A DNA stretch of 64,000 nt from Cannabis sativa (GCF_029168945.1 NC_083605.1:75038969-75102968), one strand, 5' to 3'. Shown: positions 33,713 through 47,455, counted from the stretch's first letter. Notes: a model not told the origin generated them from the letters alone. Numbers and translations are program-made.

Positions 33713-36003
33713 CTTTTGGGTTTAATTATTTTTTATTCGTTTTTTAGTTTTTGTGATATATATTATTTTTTGTATTTTTTATTAAATGATCTTGATATAA
33801 TAAGACTCCTAATTATTTGGTGAATGTTGCTTGCTATTTTGTTAGTCGTAACTATAATGGGGCTTATCCTTACTACTTTTCAGACAATTATTTCAAATAA
33901 TTTATCTATCTAATGAAATTACAATTTTCTTGTTAAAAAAAAATAGAAAAAAATAGGAATTATATTGTTGACTTTTCTTTTTTTGGTGGAACCAAAAGAG
34001 ACACATTATGTACTTTCTATATAAAAGTTTGTAACAATTTAATTATTTAATTTTTTTTAGTATGTAAATAAGTGTTTAGAAATTTATAAAAAAAAAAAAG
34101 TAGAATATGTATTTACAGAGTTAAATAACTTGAAAATCTAGTCATAAAATCATAGTTAGCTTTTTGTATCTCTCATCAAAGGTTTCCAAAAAATTACACT
34201 TATGTTTCAACTAAAGTACTTTAAATAGATGCTAATTAATTAACTATAACTAATAACATGGGCTAAAACAGTAAAAAAATTATTTATCAACCATATATTA
34301 AAAAAACAATTAAAACATTAATATAAGCCCCCAAAACAAAAATCTACCATATTGCTTGCAAAATTGTAAAATATAGTTTCAAACTTAAAAACTTTAGTTA
34401 CAAATTTTTAAAGTTCAGTTTAAAAAAATTTTGTTAATAGAAAAATATACTACATATTTTGTAATTTTTATTTTTATATTTCGTATTTCTTTTTAAAAAA
34501 ATTCCATTATCTAATTTAAAAGATTTTTTCTCTTCAAAACATATTCTTGATTATTTTTCTTTTAATAAAATCAAACTCAATAATCATAAAAATTTGTCAC
34601 CTCTAAAAATGATATGATTTGATAGTGTATCTTTAATATTTCATGTAACATATAAAATAATCAAGTAAATAAGAAGAAGAAAAAGAAAATGAATGATTCG
34701 TACCCCAAATCATGAGAAATAGAAAAGATCATAAAAGATGTGACATTTATTTTATTTTAAATTTATAAATATATATTATTGTATGATATTTATAATAGAG
34801 TGAAAAGAAATAATATCAAGTTGTATTATATTTGTACATATAATAAAATCACAAAATGCATGGTTGGGCCCTAAAATCTAGTAATGGAGTGGAGGGTGTG
34901 ATTCTATTGTCGGTCTTTTTTGTTCTATACCAATCTACACTACTTTAGTTTTTGGATTGTTTTTATTTTTTTTGTAAATAAATAAATTAAATCAATAATA
35001 ATAATTTTATTAATTTATCTTCGTGGTTAGTGATGGTAAATGATAATTTATAGAGTAATAATAATGTATTATAGGGTATTCTCACCTTTTCATCAATAAT
35101 TAAAGTGCCATTTAATTTGATTGATAATTATAATATGTATCTATATATCATATGTATGATTACTAGTGCTAATTGTTCTGTAATATATGTTACACAAATT
35201 ATTTGTTACATGTTTTTTGAATTTGTACTTCTTAATATATAATTGCTAAAATATTATTGATACACAGCTAGAAAAAGGATCTTTATCTTCGATTTTTAAG
35301 CAGGTTAGTCTTCGGTTAGAAAAAACTCAAAACCGAAAATTATGAAGGCGAAGAAGTAAGTATTGAAATGACAGAATACATATAAGACTTATATTTTGGT
35401 TATTATTAAATAGATATGATAATAAAAAATAAAATTATTATAATAATTTAAATAGACAAGCAGCTTTGTCAAAATAAATAAATAAATAAATAAATAGACT
35501 AACTTATGAATGTCCAAAAGATTAATAAATGGGGTAACCATTTGCTTTTGACTATTTGAAGGAAAAAAACATTCTTAATTAACCATCATTCATATCCGTA
35601 CCATCAAGCCCAATTAAATTATTTTAATTGAGTTATTTTTTTCTCTAAATAATTAAGAATGTCAAATTATTTCTCTATTAATTTTAAAAATTATGACATC
35701 TTAGTTTAATGTATTAGGCCATTTATATTAAATTAATTTAACCCCTATATATTTTTAAGTAGATATATCATCACATCTAATATATAGTTTTTCTTTTTAA
35801 TTTGTGTGTAATTAAATTAAGAATGTGACAATTATTACTTATGAAAATATTCTCAACATAATTAATTAAGTATTAATATATATATATGCTCTTAGGATAT
35901 AGATAATGAACTTTTATAGATGGAAAAAAATTCTTTTCTAATTTCTTAATTTTGTTACGTTTGTTATTTTAATTTATATTGATTTTCTTTAAAAATATAT
36001 ATA
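33713..36003. other. AT-rich intergenic DNA, no gene seen
   Basis: Only A/T-rich filler and short simple repeats, for example (AAAT)n near 35480. Confidence 0.6.
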
Positions 36004-36011
36004 TGTATTGT

Positions 36012-36281
36012 CATAGGCGGACCCACATTGTAGCGAGGGGGGGCAGTCGCCCCCCCTGAAAAAAAAATCGAGAAAAAAATGTATATGTATTTTAATTAGT
36101 TACAACATATATTTGTATTAAAAGATGATATTTATAGACATAATAGTAACCTTGGTGTAATGGTTAAGGTAGTTGGTAAATAGGTTAGAGGGTAAAGGTT
36201 CAAACCCCACTAACTACACTTTATATTTTCTTTTTAAATTTATTTACGCCCCCCTCACTTTAAATTCTGGGTCCGCCACTG
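36012..36281. mobile_element. hAT-like MITE with an internal tRNA-like segment
   Basis: Starts CATAGGCGGACCCA and ends TGGGTCCGCCACTG. It is bounded by direct repeats TGTATTGT (36004-36011 and 36282-36289; the identity extends three bases further by chance or choice of end). Eight-base duplications and CA-type ends suggest hAT. Next inside are complementary C/G-rich blocks, GAGGGGGGGC and GCCCCCCTC. The centre holds TGGTGTAATGGTTAAGG and GGTTCAAACCCC, which look like Pol III A and B boxes. Confidence 0.7.
36150..36210 (+). ncRNA. tRNA-like Pol III promoter remnant inside the hAT-like MITE
   Basis: A-box-like TGGTGTAATGGTTAAGG and B-box-like GGTTCAAACCCC are about 30 bases apart. I cannot fold it into a full cloverleaf with an acceptor stem, so it is not called a tRNA gene. 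A SINE fragment is possible. Confidence 0.35.
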
Positions 36282-36529
36282 TGTATTGTCATGCAGCTAG
36301 CATGTTAATTAAAAATAGCAGTATGTGTATATAAAAATTGCACTAATATACAAATATTTAGTACGTTAAACAATATTAAATAGTATGAATAAATGCTACC
36401 AATTCAACTAAAATGCTGGAATTAAGTTGGTATTAATCATACTATAGATACAAAAGTTCGAATTCCAATTAGTTAATTTATGGTAATTGAGTGTATGGGC
36501 ACTAAGTTATACACTAGATTAATATGTTG

Positions 36530-36928
36530 TTTATTGAGTTTTTCGATTCATGTTTACCTTGCGGCCATGTGTAGGTAAATGATTGGTCAAAGTTGAACAT
36601 CAGTGAGTTGGGAGCTTGGATGAAGATTGTACATATCTAATTGTCTAAACTTGAAGGGTTGTGATCTTTGAGATAATTGTTGGCAAACTTCTGTATTTGT
36701 GATCAGTAGACGACAATTTTAGAACTTTTTATGATATAAAGTATTTTGTAACTAAATTTTGGGATTACTGCTAAATATTTAATAAAAGTGCTTATTATAA
36801 GTAAAGTTTTAATTATTATGAAACTTTATTAAATACACTTTTAATTTCAATCCCTTTTATTAGCAAATGTTAATTAGAACAATATTTAGAAATCACGTAA
36901 CGTGCCTTAGATATTAGGGTGTTACAGA
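36530..36928. repeat. Possible Ty3/gypsy LTR fragment
   Basis: The run TATGATATAAAGTATTTTGTAAC, followed by TAAATATT and ending TTAGGGTGTTACA, resembles the 3' part of plant gypsy LTRs, which typically end in TGTTACA-like sequence. No internal region, PBS or second LTR is near, so a solo or broken LTR is the only option. Confidence 0.3.
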
Positions 36929-37149
36929 AATATACTAATTTTAAGGGTAAATAGAAAAAAAATAAAGTAATTAAGTATAAATTAATATTTTTTCTTTATT
37001 TATACATTTTAATTTTACCTTTTTGTATTTATAAAGAACAACAGAGCAACAAATGGAGCAATCTAAATTGTAACCTAAATTCACATCGCACCCTACGTAC
37101 ATACGCAGCAATCACCGGAGCACCTAGACCATAAAAATGAAGAAAAAAA

Positions 37150-37502
37150 AGTTAAATAATATTTTGGTTCCCAATTGGACCTCTATTTTGTTAAATGACA
37201 AAAGAGACCCTATGTATTTTACAAAATGATACAAATAGAATCATGAACTGATTTTTTATCAAAATAAATCTTAATAATAATCTAATTTAGATATATTATG
37301 ACAAAACTTATTACATTTTCTGTATTTGTTCGTATTAGAAATTATCTTCAAGTTGGTTATATTAAAAAAATTTTCGAAAATTGAGTTCAGAGTCCTACTT
37401 TTATCATTTTCGAAAATATAAGGTTTATTTTATTATTTAATAAAACAGAAGATGCAGTTGATAACTTTTACAAAATACAAAATCTAAAATAATATTTACC
37501 AG
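37150..37502. mobile_element. Family A MITE, diverged copy
   Basis: Recognised by TAAATAATATTTTGGT, AATTGGACC, TCTGTATTTGTTCGTATTAG, CTTCAAGTTGG and the right end AAATCTAAAATAATATTTACC. More decayed than the other copies. Confidence 0.65.
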
Positions 37503-37661
37503 AAAAATTAAAAAGTGATGTATAAGAGAATTTCTCTTTTTTTTTTTATATATATATACTAATTCTTTTTTCTTTTTGATAAATTAATATTATTTGATTA
37601 TTAATTGGTATCTAATAAGAATATGAGTTTGAATGCCAAAGCTCTTATTGTCTCATCTAAT

Positions 37662-37960
37662 CACTACAAAAAATGTCACTTTTGCCAGTACATTTTTGTA
37701 CTGGCAAAAGTTGGTATTGCGCTGGTAAAATAGAATTTACTTGTGATGTGTTGGCAAAAGGGGATTGGCAAATCAATGTTGGTATTAGAACTTTTGCCAG
37801 CATAAAATCAAAAGTGCCGGTAAAAATGACTTTTCCCAGTGCGTAAATGCGCTGGTAAAAGTTAGATTTTAGCTACTGTAAATGTACGCTGGTAAAACTT
37901 TGACCTCTTTGCCAGCGCGGTTTGCGAACTGCGTTGGTAAAAATGACATTTCTTGTAGTG
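37662..37960. mobile_element. Family C CACTA-type MITE
   Basis: Starts CACTACAAAAAATGTCACTT and ends ATGACATTTCTTGTAGTG. Internally TTTGCCAG, GCGCTGGTAAAA and CTTTGCCAGCGC repeat in both orientations. The 3-bp flanks (AAT, ATC) do not match, unlike in the sister copy at 44008. Confidence 0.8.
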
Positions 37961-39158
37961 ATCAATTTTTTTTAAAAAAAAAATTATAGGATTATGGGCG
38001 CACATGGATTTTTAAATGTAATTAATTCTTTTTAAAATAGAAAATATAAAGTCAATTAAAAGTACTTGACAAAATATAATATCTAATTGAAGACCTTTAA
38101 TTAAAAAAAGAAAAAGAAAATGACATTTTGTAACAAAGTGGTCCTAATTAAGATATTGAGAATACAATTTTTCTTTGGCCTCAATATATACATAATTAAA
38201 TTGTCCATTAAAAAACTAGTAATTTAAAGTCTACCCCTGATTTTTTTTGTTTTTATTCCCGGCAGCAACAAAATTAAAAGCATAAAAATATATTAATTAT
38301 TAAAGGAATATATGATGTCTCAAAATTCAATTTCATAATTAATTAAAGAAATATTATTTCTTGATATAAAGATGGGGTTAGTTTAAAAGGGATTTGACTA
38401 TATGACAAAAGATCACTATAGAGCTCCATGGCATTTCCTATAATTAAAATATATATTATAGAATAATAAATAAATTGTAGTGACTACTATATAGTTCCCA
38501 AATCAAGTTGTAGCTAGAGATAATAATTATTTTAAAAAAATATATATATAAATACATTAAATCAAATTATAAAATGAGATTTATAGTACACCATGTAAAA
38601 GATTATTTTAGTAGATTTTTTATCTGTTTCGACATTCAATAAAAAATTTTAAAAAATTTTAATTTATATCTTTTTTTTATAATTGTGTATGTTGCTGCTA
38701 TATATTTAGGATTACTTATAAATTTTTAAAAAGAAAATAAATATTTTATAGTGTTAAACATAAAGTTCAAATATTTTGTTACACACATGGCACAAGAACT
38801 ATTTTTTCTTATATGCATGATAAACAACTATTTAAATTATATTTTTGAGAAAATTTTCTAGTGATTCTAAATAAATACAACGTATGGATCATAAAAAAAT
38901 AATTAAAAGGATTTTTTTTAGATGTCAAAGGTCTACAATAACACTTTTTAAAAAGATGTATTACATAAATTTTCAATAATATATATTTAATTTACTAAAA
39001 AAAATACTAGCTATATGCATAAGTGAAATTTTTTCTTTATGGTGTTTGTGTTCAAAAATCATTTGAACATTTATTAAATATCACTATATTTTTTATAATG
39101 GAGGAGGGAATTTGAATCAAATTAAATCACTATATTTAAAAACGTACCTATATATATA
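37961..39158. other. AT-rich intergenic DNA, no gene seen
   Basis: No frames, no clear repeat. Confidence 0.6.
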
Positions 39159-39637
39159 TATAGGGTTATTCTATAGTAGGTCCTTTAGCTTTTTCCTCGT
39201 AGCATAGGGTAATAAATTAGACCAATCACAAACTAAAGAACATAAACTGTACTGAAATTATGGTGGAGTGTCTGTATCTTATTTATATATTTAATACTTT
39301 TTGTTTTTGATGTGATATATTTAATACTTTAATCAATTAAATATGCAGTACTATTTAGCACTTGTTTTCATTGAGGGAAATTAATATCTAGAAATTCATA
39401 CTATTTCAATAAAAAGTTGATGAAGAAACAAGAATCTCATAATTAATAAATTTATATAAATCTCATTCAAAAAAAAAAAAAATTATATAAATCTTTTATT
39501 AAATACACTAAAATCTACTCAATTAAAATGCACCCTACGTCTATATTTCCATTAAATATAAAAGCAATGGCCAAAAAAATTTCCCTATGAGTAGAGAATT
39601 TATACTAAGTTCTACTATAAGTTTACCCTATATATAG
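39159..39637. mobile_element. Family H fold-back element, copy 1
   Basis: Left end TATATAGGGTTATTCTATAG, right end CTACTATAAGTTTACCCTAT followed by ATA. No coding frame. Confidence 0.5.
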
Positions 39638-40816
39638 GGATTATTTATAGTGGGGCTCGGGCAGCTTGTTTTTACCTTATTGTATAAGGAAATTTTTTAA
39701 CCAATTATGAAATAGTGACTTTCCGTTTCACTGTAATACAATAAACTATATTGTAGGAAATTATTTTATTTATTTTATCATTTTAATGAATAATTATTTT
39801 ATTTTTCTTTTGAAGTTCAATTTTAAAAAGTAAATTATTAGAGCAGAGAAGATTAAAATAAACAATTCTTAAATGTGCGCCTCTTGTACAATTTTTTTTT
39901 TTTTCATATTTTGCTTATAAATTTAAACATTTAAATCTAAAAAGCACGTTGTTAATTTTTTGAAAATAAAAAAGGAATTATTTTATGAACACCCAAAAAT
40001 AACAAAAAGTTAGATTTTTACAGATCTATAATTATTTTCATATTTTTACAGATTTTAATTTTCTTTTTTTAAATACGGAGTGTTGTTGTGTTCATCTAAT
40101 CTAATCCGCACTATTTTATTTATAGTGTATCCGATTCGCACTAAGTGCGAATTTCATATTTTGGATCCAATCCAATTCGCACAATAGCTCAAATTCAATC
40201 TAATTCAATCAGTAAAAATACAAATTGATTCGGTTATTTTAGATTGGTTACTTTTCAATATTAAATTATTTAATATTTATAAAAAATATTTTTTTTTCAC
40301 ATAACTATATTGCTATTTTATGTGTCTAACAACAAATTTAAAAAAATAAAATAAAAAATAAAAAATTCAAAGGAAAAAAAATTATATATAAAAATATTTA
40401 ATTTTTTTTAAAATTGTATGTAGAAAATATATATATAATAATGGAATATACATTTAATCTATTAAATTTTGAAATATATGTGTATTATATGTATTAGATT
40501 TTTTAATCACTATTTTTTTATATTAAAATTTTAATTGCATGTATAAAAAAATTAAATTTATTTTTTAAAAAATAATAATAATTTAAATAAAAAATTAATA
40601 TTTTTTTTATAAATTATTAATATTATTTTATTTTTTAAAATAGATATTAAATATTATTATAATGTATAAAGTTTTAATTGTATACAAGCAGTCTTATCAT
40701 AAGAGTATACACCTTATGTCATAATAACCACACGATCTAAAATGAAGGGTTAAAAAAAGTACCCTACCGGTAGGGAACTTTTGCTAGGTCCTACCATAGT
40801 CTTGCCCTATATATAT
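39632..40816. mobile_element. Family H fold-back element, copy 2 (abutting copy 1)
   Basis: Left end TATATAGGGATTATTTATAG, right end CTACCATAGTCTTGCCCTAT followed by ATA. The 1.2 kb interior is A/T-rich, with a patch near 40095-40210 of repeated ATCCGCAC/ATTCGCAC words that may be another nested element. Confidence 0.4.
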
Positions 40817-41254
40817 ATTATATATATTAGCAAGTCATATCATTGCAAAGTGCATAATAATAAGAAAAGCATGCACCCAGTATATATATACATATTATAT
40901 ATTTAATTATGTTCAATATTAATACTTTTAAGATCAATAATAGAAATAAATTGGACACATTACAAATTATATATATACATATTTATAGTAGTGGAGAAAG
41001 CATTAGAATTAATTGAAAAATATAGTAGTCAGATTAATATATATTTATTTATTTGCAGTGTACAATATTATTTATTAATTAAAAAATACATATCATAAAT
41101 TCATAATATAATATAAAAATAATTATTTGTCTGTTAAAAAAGTCATGTAATATATTGGGGTTTGAGTACTTAACATGCAAAAATATATATTAGTATTTTT
41201 CCGTGATTAGCGATCGATCTTATATATATGATAGTCTAAATTTACTTATACTTT

Positions 41255-41460
41255 TTAATTATAACTAATTAAAAATAAAAAAAGTTTTGACTATAATTAA
41301 ATATATTTTTAGTTACAATATTTGTTATGACTAAAATTAAATTAGTAACAAATTATATCTAAATATTATATTTTAATCACAATTAATTTTTTAAAAGTCA
41401 AATTTAATCAGAAAAAAATTAGTACTGTGACTAAAAAATTATAGTATTATCACTATAAGT
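41255..41460. mobile_element. Family D MITE, degenerate
   Basis: Shares TTTTTAGTTACAATATTTGT, TATGACTAAAATTAAATTAG and AAATATTATATTTTAATCAC with the intact family D copy at 56382. Ends eroded. Confidence 0.5.
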
Positions 41461-44007
41461 AAGTTTTTTTTTATAATATTTCTTTTATTTATTTAATCAT
41501 TTATTTATATATGTATAATTAAATTAAACTGGCCTTGATTGGCGCTTAGTTAGTGCATATGTATAGTATAAATGTTATATATGTACTAATGAAAAAAGAA
41601 TAATAAAGAAAAAAAGAAGTAGTGAAAAACAACTAATTATATGTATATATAAATCTTGTCAATTAATTTGTGGCCAAAATTGGCTAATTTTTTGTTGTTC
41701 TAATAAAGTATCCTAAACCCTACATATTACAATTATTCACATAATGTACACACTTTTCTTTATTATTAGTCAATGCATTCACCATATTATGTTTAATATG
41801 TTTTTATGGAGTACTATATAAAGAAGAAACTACACTTAATATAGGATTTTAATTTTTTTTTTTTAAATTTAACTTTGTCCATTTTTTTTATAGCATTTTA
41901 TTTTTTATTTTGATTTTTTTTATGGGCTTAAGTTTGTTATATTATTGTAAATGTCTTTTTAAATCTCATATTTAATATTTTAAAGTTTATTTCTCTTTGT
42001 TTGACATAAACCAGAGAAGCCAAAGGTATGTTATTTCATAAACTAATTTTTTTCTTCAAACTAATTTTTTCATCAAGGAATTGGTTTTAATTATGAGTTT
42101 TTAAGTTTTTATGGTAATCGTTTTTATTTATAATGATTTCATCAAGAAATCAGTTTTTTTTTTTTCAAGAAATTATTTTTTTTGTCAAGAAATTAATTTT
42201 TTCATAAAAAACTGATTTTGATTATATTAAAAGTATAAATTATATATGAGGTTTTGAGTTTTTTATGGTATTAATTCTTTCTTATTTGATGATTTATCTC
42301 ATTTTTTTTAAATATTATATTTAATGTAATTAAGTAGTTTATATGCATGCCATATATATATCAAAACTTTTTTTTATTATTATAAAAGACTTGGGGATTT
42401 TTTTATATATGTATATTGTTGTTCTCTCTTATCATAACGAGGTTATAATTTTTTTTTTTTTTTGAATGGTTATAATTTATTAATATAGGCTATATTTGTA
42501 CATTATAAATTATAATGATATTAATACAATTTATGAAGTGATAATACAATTTAAAGAGGTGGCTATAACCTTAATCTATATATAATAGAGAGAGAGAATT
42601 AAACAGATCATTTATTTAATTATGTGTTCATCACATGGATGGAAAAATAGTATTATTGCTAATAAACTTAATTAAGAATAATATTAAACATGTAATTTTG
42701 ATGATGATATTTATTTCCAATCATACATTATTATTAATATAAAAGGTCAAAATAAATATACAACAATTAAAAAAAAAAAAAACTCGTTCACAATTCTGTC
42801 AATAATCATGCATGGCTGACATGATCTGTAAATATATATAGACTTTTTGGTGTGAGTTTATATGTGTATATATATAAACATCTTTTTGACTATGTCATGT
42901 TTATATAGAAAATTTCACATGAGTCCAACTACTTATATAATAAATTAAACTACAAGAGAGTGAATTAATTATATATATACATATATATTGGTGTTTGTTT
43001 TTAGAATATATATTTAAATCCAAAGAGAGAGACTTCTCAGTACATATACATATACATACATACATACAGAAATCCAAAATAAAATTGGGGTGAGTAGTCA
43101 ACATTATTATTTAAGCTCAAACTAGCTATACATATTGAAAACACGTGTGAAAACACAGTGTAAAACTAATAAAAACATTCCCTTAAGGTGAAGGGGTACT
43201 ATATAAATATTATCTTGTTGGTTAAAGTTTTCATGCTGTATTTATTATTAATTTATCTCATCTCATCTCATGGCATGCCCCACAAATGGAACATGCACTT
43301 GCATGTCATACATACATTGTAGGAGAGATTTGTTAGGTTTTCTAACATATATTCATGTATATCAATTATCATGATATATATATATATTTATATATAAATA
43401 TATAAATATTGTGGCCCATGTCATGTGTCTTTACAATGACCTACATTTTGAGGACACATGATCGTATATATACTATATACTATTGTTAGATTTTAACTTT
43501 TGGAGACCAAAATGAAAAAATAAAATTATTTAATAAGGGCTAAAGTATAAATTTTGAAAAAAAAGGAAAAAAAAAAAGTAGTATTTTGGTTTTTTAGAAT
43601 TTAGGGTACCATGGCCACCCTATACTCGTGTGATTTTTAATACACTGGTAGAGTTTTGATAATTTAAATGCTATAATACGTGTAATATTATAATGTATAT
43701 TGAAATCTATCAAAAATTATTACATTATTATTTATATCTATAATATTGCAATTTTTATTTGAAGTATAGTGAATTGTATACATTTGATTATTATTATTAT
43801 TATTAATTTAATGTGCTTACACTTAATAATTTAATATACTTTTATTTAAAAAATTATAAATTATTCGAGCAACTCAAACTATTAGATGGGAACAAAATAT
43901 ATAAATTGTATAAAATTAAAAATTGTGAATCCTTCATTGAAAAGAACCAATATATGGCAAAATAAAACTATTGTTAAAAAAAGATAGTAATAAAATAACA
44001 TTGAGCA
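41461..44007. other. AT-rich intergenic DNA, no gene seen
   Basis: Many TATA/CATA-type simple runs. 43140-43440 is slightly less A/T-rich, with CACGTG at 43142 and repeated CATG words, but no gene can be attached to it. Confidence 0.5.
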
Positions 44008-44345
44008 CACTACAAGAAATGTCACTTTTACCAGCACAGTTCGCTACTGCGCTGGTAAAAGTAACTTTTACCAGCACATTTCGCAAACTGCGCTAGCAAA
44101 GAGATCAAAGTTTTACCAGCGTACATTTGCAGTCGCTAAAATCTAACTTTTACCAGTACATTTACGCGCTGGGAAAAGTCTTTTTTGCTAGCTCTTTTCA
44201 TTTTATGCTGGCAAAAGTTCTAATACCAACATTGATTTGCTAACCCCTTTTGCCAACACATCATAGGTAAATTCTATTTTACCAGTGTAATACCAACTTT
44301 TGCCTGCACAAAAATGTATTGGCAAAAGTGATATTTCTTGTAGTG
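44008..44345. mobile_element. Family C CACTA-type MITE with 3-bp target duplication
   Basis: Starts CACTACAAGAAATGTCACTT and ends AGTGATATTTCTTGTAGTG. Flanked by GCA at 44005-44007 and 44346-44348. Three-base duplications and CACTA ends define the CACTA (En/Spm) superfamily. 338 bp; interior of alternating CCAGC and GCTGG words. Confidence 0.9.
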
Positions 44346-44821
44346 GCATATGGCATTGGCAATGAAAATGGTATTTAATTTATCGTACTATAATTTGTTA
44401 ATTAAGATATATAAATTATGAAATGAATGGAAGGTAGCTTTAAGTGAAAGCATGCGTGCGTTATAAAGCTAATTAGAAATGTACTATATATATTGCATGC
44501 GGATATAATTAGAGATGCCATCCTTTATAATATATATCTTATATTTCTACATATTCTATTCTATTATGAATATAGGGAACCTACCTATGTATAGATATTT
44601 ATATATAACATTGTTAGAATTTGAGGTAGTTAACAATGAGAGGAGTAGTCTATTCATCTTATATATAGTATTTTATTTCCACATATTACAGTATCTCCAA
44701 TGGAAAATAATATTTATAATTGTCAAAATGCGCACATCATCCTAAAATATTATTTTTTATTCTCTCTCATCTACATATATAAAATTTGTCATATTTTCTT
44801 AGAAAAAAAAAAAAAAAAAGA

Positions 44822-44985
44822 ATTTCTAAAAGGCACTAGTGATGCCCAGCACCCACTTTGATGTCATACTGTTATTGGTGTAATTAAGTATCAGATCTTA
44901 TATAATTTAAGAAAATAGTTTTTAAGGAATATCACTAATCAATCATAAGACATCACTTATAGAAGGTGCTAGGCACTATTAGAGT
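44822..44985. mobile_element. Family E MITE
   Basis: TTCTAAAAGGCACTAGTGAT and GCCCAGCACC on the left pair with GGTGCTAGGCACTATTAGAG on the right. Related to 45829, 55957 and 56153. Confidence 0.55.
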
Positions 44986-45828
44986 CCAATATCAACACTC
45001 TAAAAAAATTACTTCAATGGCTGACAACTCTAAAAGCTGTGCTCCATGGTCGCACATGTGACCATTGTCTATTTTGAACTTCACGTAAAATTAGTTTTAA
45101 AAATTAGACCACATTACGTATGTGTGGGAAGACCACTCTAATGGGAACGTGAGACTATTTCTAATAATTACCAAAGCATTTCTTTCTTCTTCTTTTTGTT
45201 TGTTCTTTTTTCATTTTAAGGGTTTGGAAAGAAAAGAAGCATATTTGGTGTATTAGCACGCGGCTAGCTATATAGCTTTGGAAATGTGAATCTTTTATCT
45301 CTTTGCTTTTGCTTTATTGGGTTGTTTTGTTCTTTGTAATAAAATGATGCTTTCACCCTACTACGTACCTCCTCATGATCTTCTTCTTTTTCCAACCCCA
45401 AATATTATGCAAAATATATGATGCATGCCAATATTGTATTGTGTTGTTATGATTTCCATGTTTTGTCACTTTTTAGGCTAAAAGGCTTCTTCTTCTTCTT
45501 CTTCTTATGTATTATTATTAGGAGGAGTGATAATTAAAATCTGTTATTATAATTTTTTAGTCAATTTTTACGTCCGAAATTACATGTTAGAATATTTTTT
45601 TATAGCGATATTCGTTATAGTTATAATGTCATACCTGTAAATTTTTAAAAAATTTCGAATAATTTAAAGTACTGAAAACAGTTCTTGATATTCCAATTTA
45701 CCACACGTATTCAAAAAAATTTAAATTTATTTTTCGGCACTATAAACTGTTTGAAATTTTTAAAAATCTTTACTAAGATGATGTTGCAACTAGGACGAGA
45801 GATTCGATATTTAATTATAGAGAAATGC

Positions 45829-46062
45829 TAAGGGGCCACATAAGGTGCCAAGCACCACAATTTAATATTGTTAGTGTAAATTAATATTGAGTCCCATACA
45901 AATTTTTTTTTTTTTTGACAAAAGTCCCACACAATTTAATTTAACAAATAATATAAGAAATTGCTAACTAATCGCAACACACCACATCAGTATGGTGCGC
46001 TTTTAATTAATCCAATAATAATATAATACGTTGTGGTGGTGTTGGATAGTACCAGTGATGCT
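45829..46062. mobile_element. Family E MITE
   Basis: Starts GAGAAATGCTAAGGGGCCAC with GGTGCCAAGCACCAC and ends GGTGTTGGATAGTACCAGTG. The interior is A/T-rich with a poly-T run. A partial relative lies at 46420-46560. Confidence 0.55.
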
Positions 46063-47125
46063 TTTTTTTTTTTTTTTGGATAATTACATAAAATATTAAT
46101 TTTTGTAAAAAATTTACATTTTACATTTCAAGGTTTTTTTTTTTTTTTAACATTTTTACGGTATTCTATAAAAACATAAGAAAACTGCATGAAAATAACA
46201 ACAAGACAAAATAAACATAATATACTAATAACAAAAAATTAACAATAAAATAACAAGAATACAACATAAAAATACACTAAAAGACCGTATTTTATGTAAT
46301 TAAAATCTAAAAAACCGTAAAAATATTAAAAACTCTATACAAACCGTATTTTGTAATTCTTTTTTTGTTGTTTTTGTATTTTTTTTTTTAAATAATCTCT
46401 TTTTTTAGCAATTCTAATTAGAGAAAAGCTAAAGGGCAGTACCATCTAACACTGTCATTTATTACAATAATATCTAGTGTCTTATAATTTAATTTAATAA
46501 TTATATATTATACAAAATTACTAATTAACCATTACTCAACATCACTGAAACCTAATAATGTATTTTCTTTTTGTCATCATAGCTTAAGTACACTTAATTA
46601 TTAGAATCTTGATTAAGTGTACATGTACCATTTCCTTTCTTCTATTAACGGTAATTGACTTCACAGTTATGACAGTTAATTATGTTCGTTTCTTTACCCA
46701 AAAGTTACTAAAGAACACTTTTATTATTAATTAGTTAAATTATATATATATATCTTAATACATCATGGAGTGTACTAATGGAAATAGAATCATATTATTG
46801 CTTCAATTATATTTAATTCACATATAAAATTACTTCTTAACTTTTAGTGTTTGACATTAATTATTATTACTAGATAAAAATGAATTAAGGTGCTTGTTCA
46901 TAATAAATTGTCGTTTTGTTTCTTTATTATTTTCTCTCAAATTTCGAGTAAGAGAGCTGATAATTCAGTCCAAATATTCAGTAAGACAAAGGGAAAAAAT
47001 ACAAATAAAAAAGTGAAATAGGTGAGAAGTTAGGGCACAAGATTTTAAACTCTTTCTAATCAAATTAAGTACTAGTGAAATATATTGTATATATTTATCT
47101 CCATGATACATATACTTATACTGTC
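46063..47125. other. AT-rich intergenic DNA, no gene seen
   Basis: Contains the partial family E copy at 46420-46560. Otherwise filler. Confidence 0.5.
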
Positions 47126-47455
47126 TTATACTACAATTTTTTTTAATTTTAATCACAGCAAAATTTATTATTTAAAGTAAAAAAATTGTGACTAATTATA
47201 AATTATTATTTCTATATTATAACTAAAAAATTTGTAATTAAAAGTATGAGTTACAAAAATTACAATTTGTTGTGACTAAATGTGTTTTTAGTTACAATAT
47301 TTATTGTGATTAAAACTAAATTATTGACAAGCCTGACAATTTGTATCCAAATACTATATTTTGGTCACAAAGTAATTTTATGTTGTGACTAAAAGTCACA
47401 AAAAATTTATATTGTGACTAAAATAATTAAATTATAGTGTTATCACATATATTTA
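47126..47455. mobile_element. Family D CACTA-type MITE, degenerate
   Basis: ACTACAATTTTTTTTAATTT at the left, then AATTGTGACTAATTATAAAT and GTTGTGACTAAAAGTCACA. It lacks clean CACTA ends. Confidence 0.55.

Noticed and set aside
36150..36210. A functional tRNA gene
   Set aside because: Only A- and B-box-like words; no acceptor stem pairing or anticodon arm could be built.
37600..37660. SINE just left of the CACTA MITE (GAGTTTGAATGCC B-box-like)
   Set aside because: One weak box only, no tail and no duplication.
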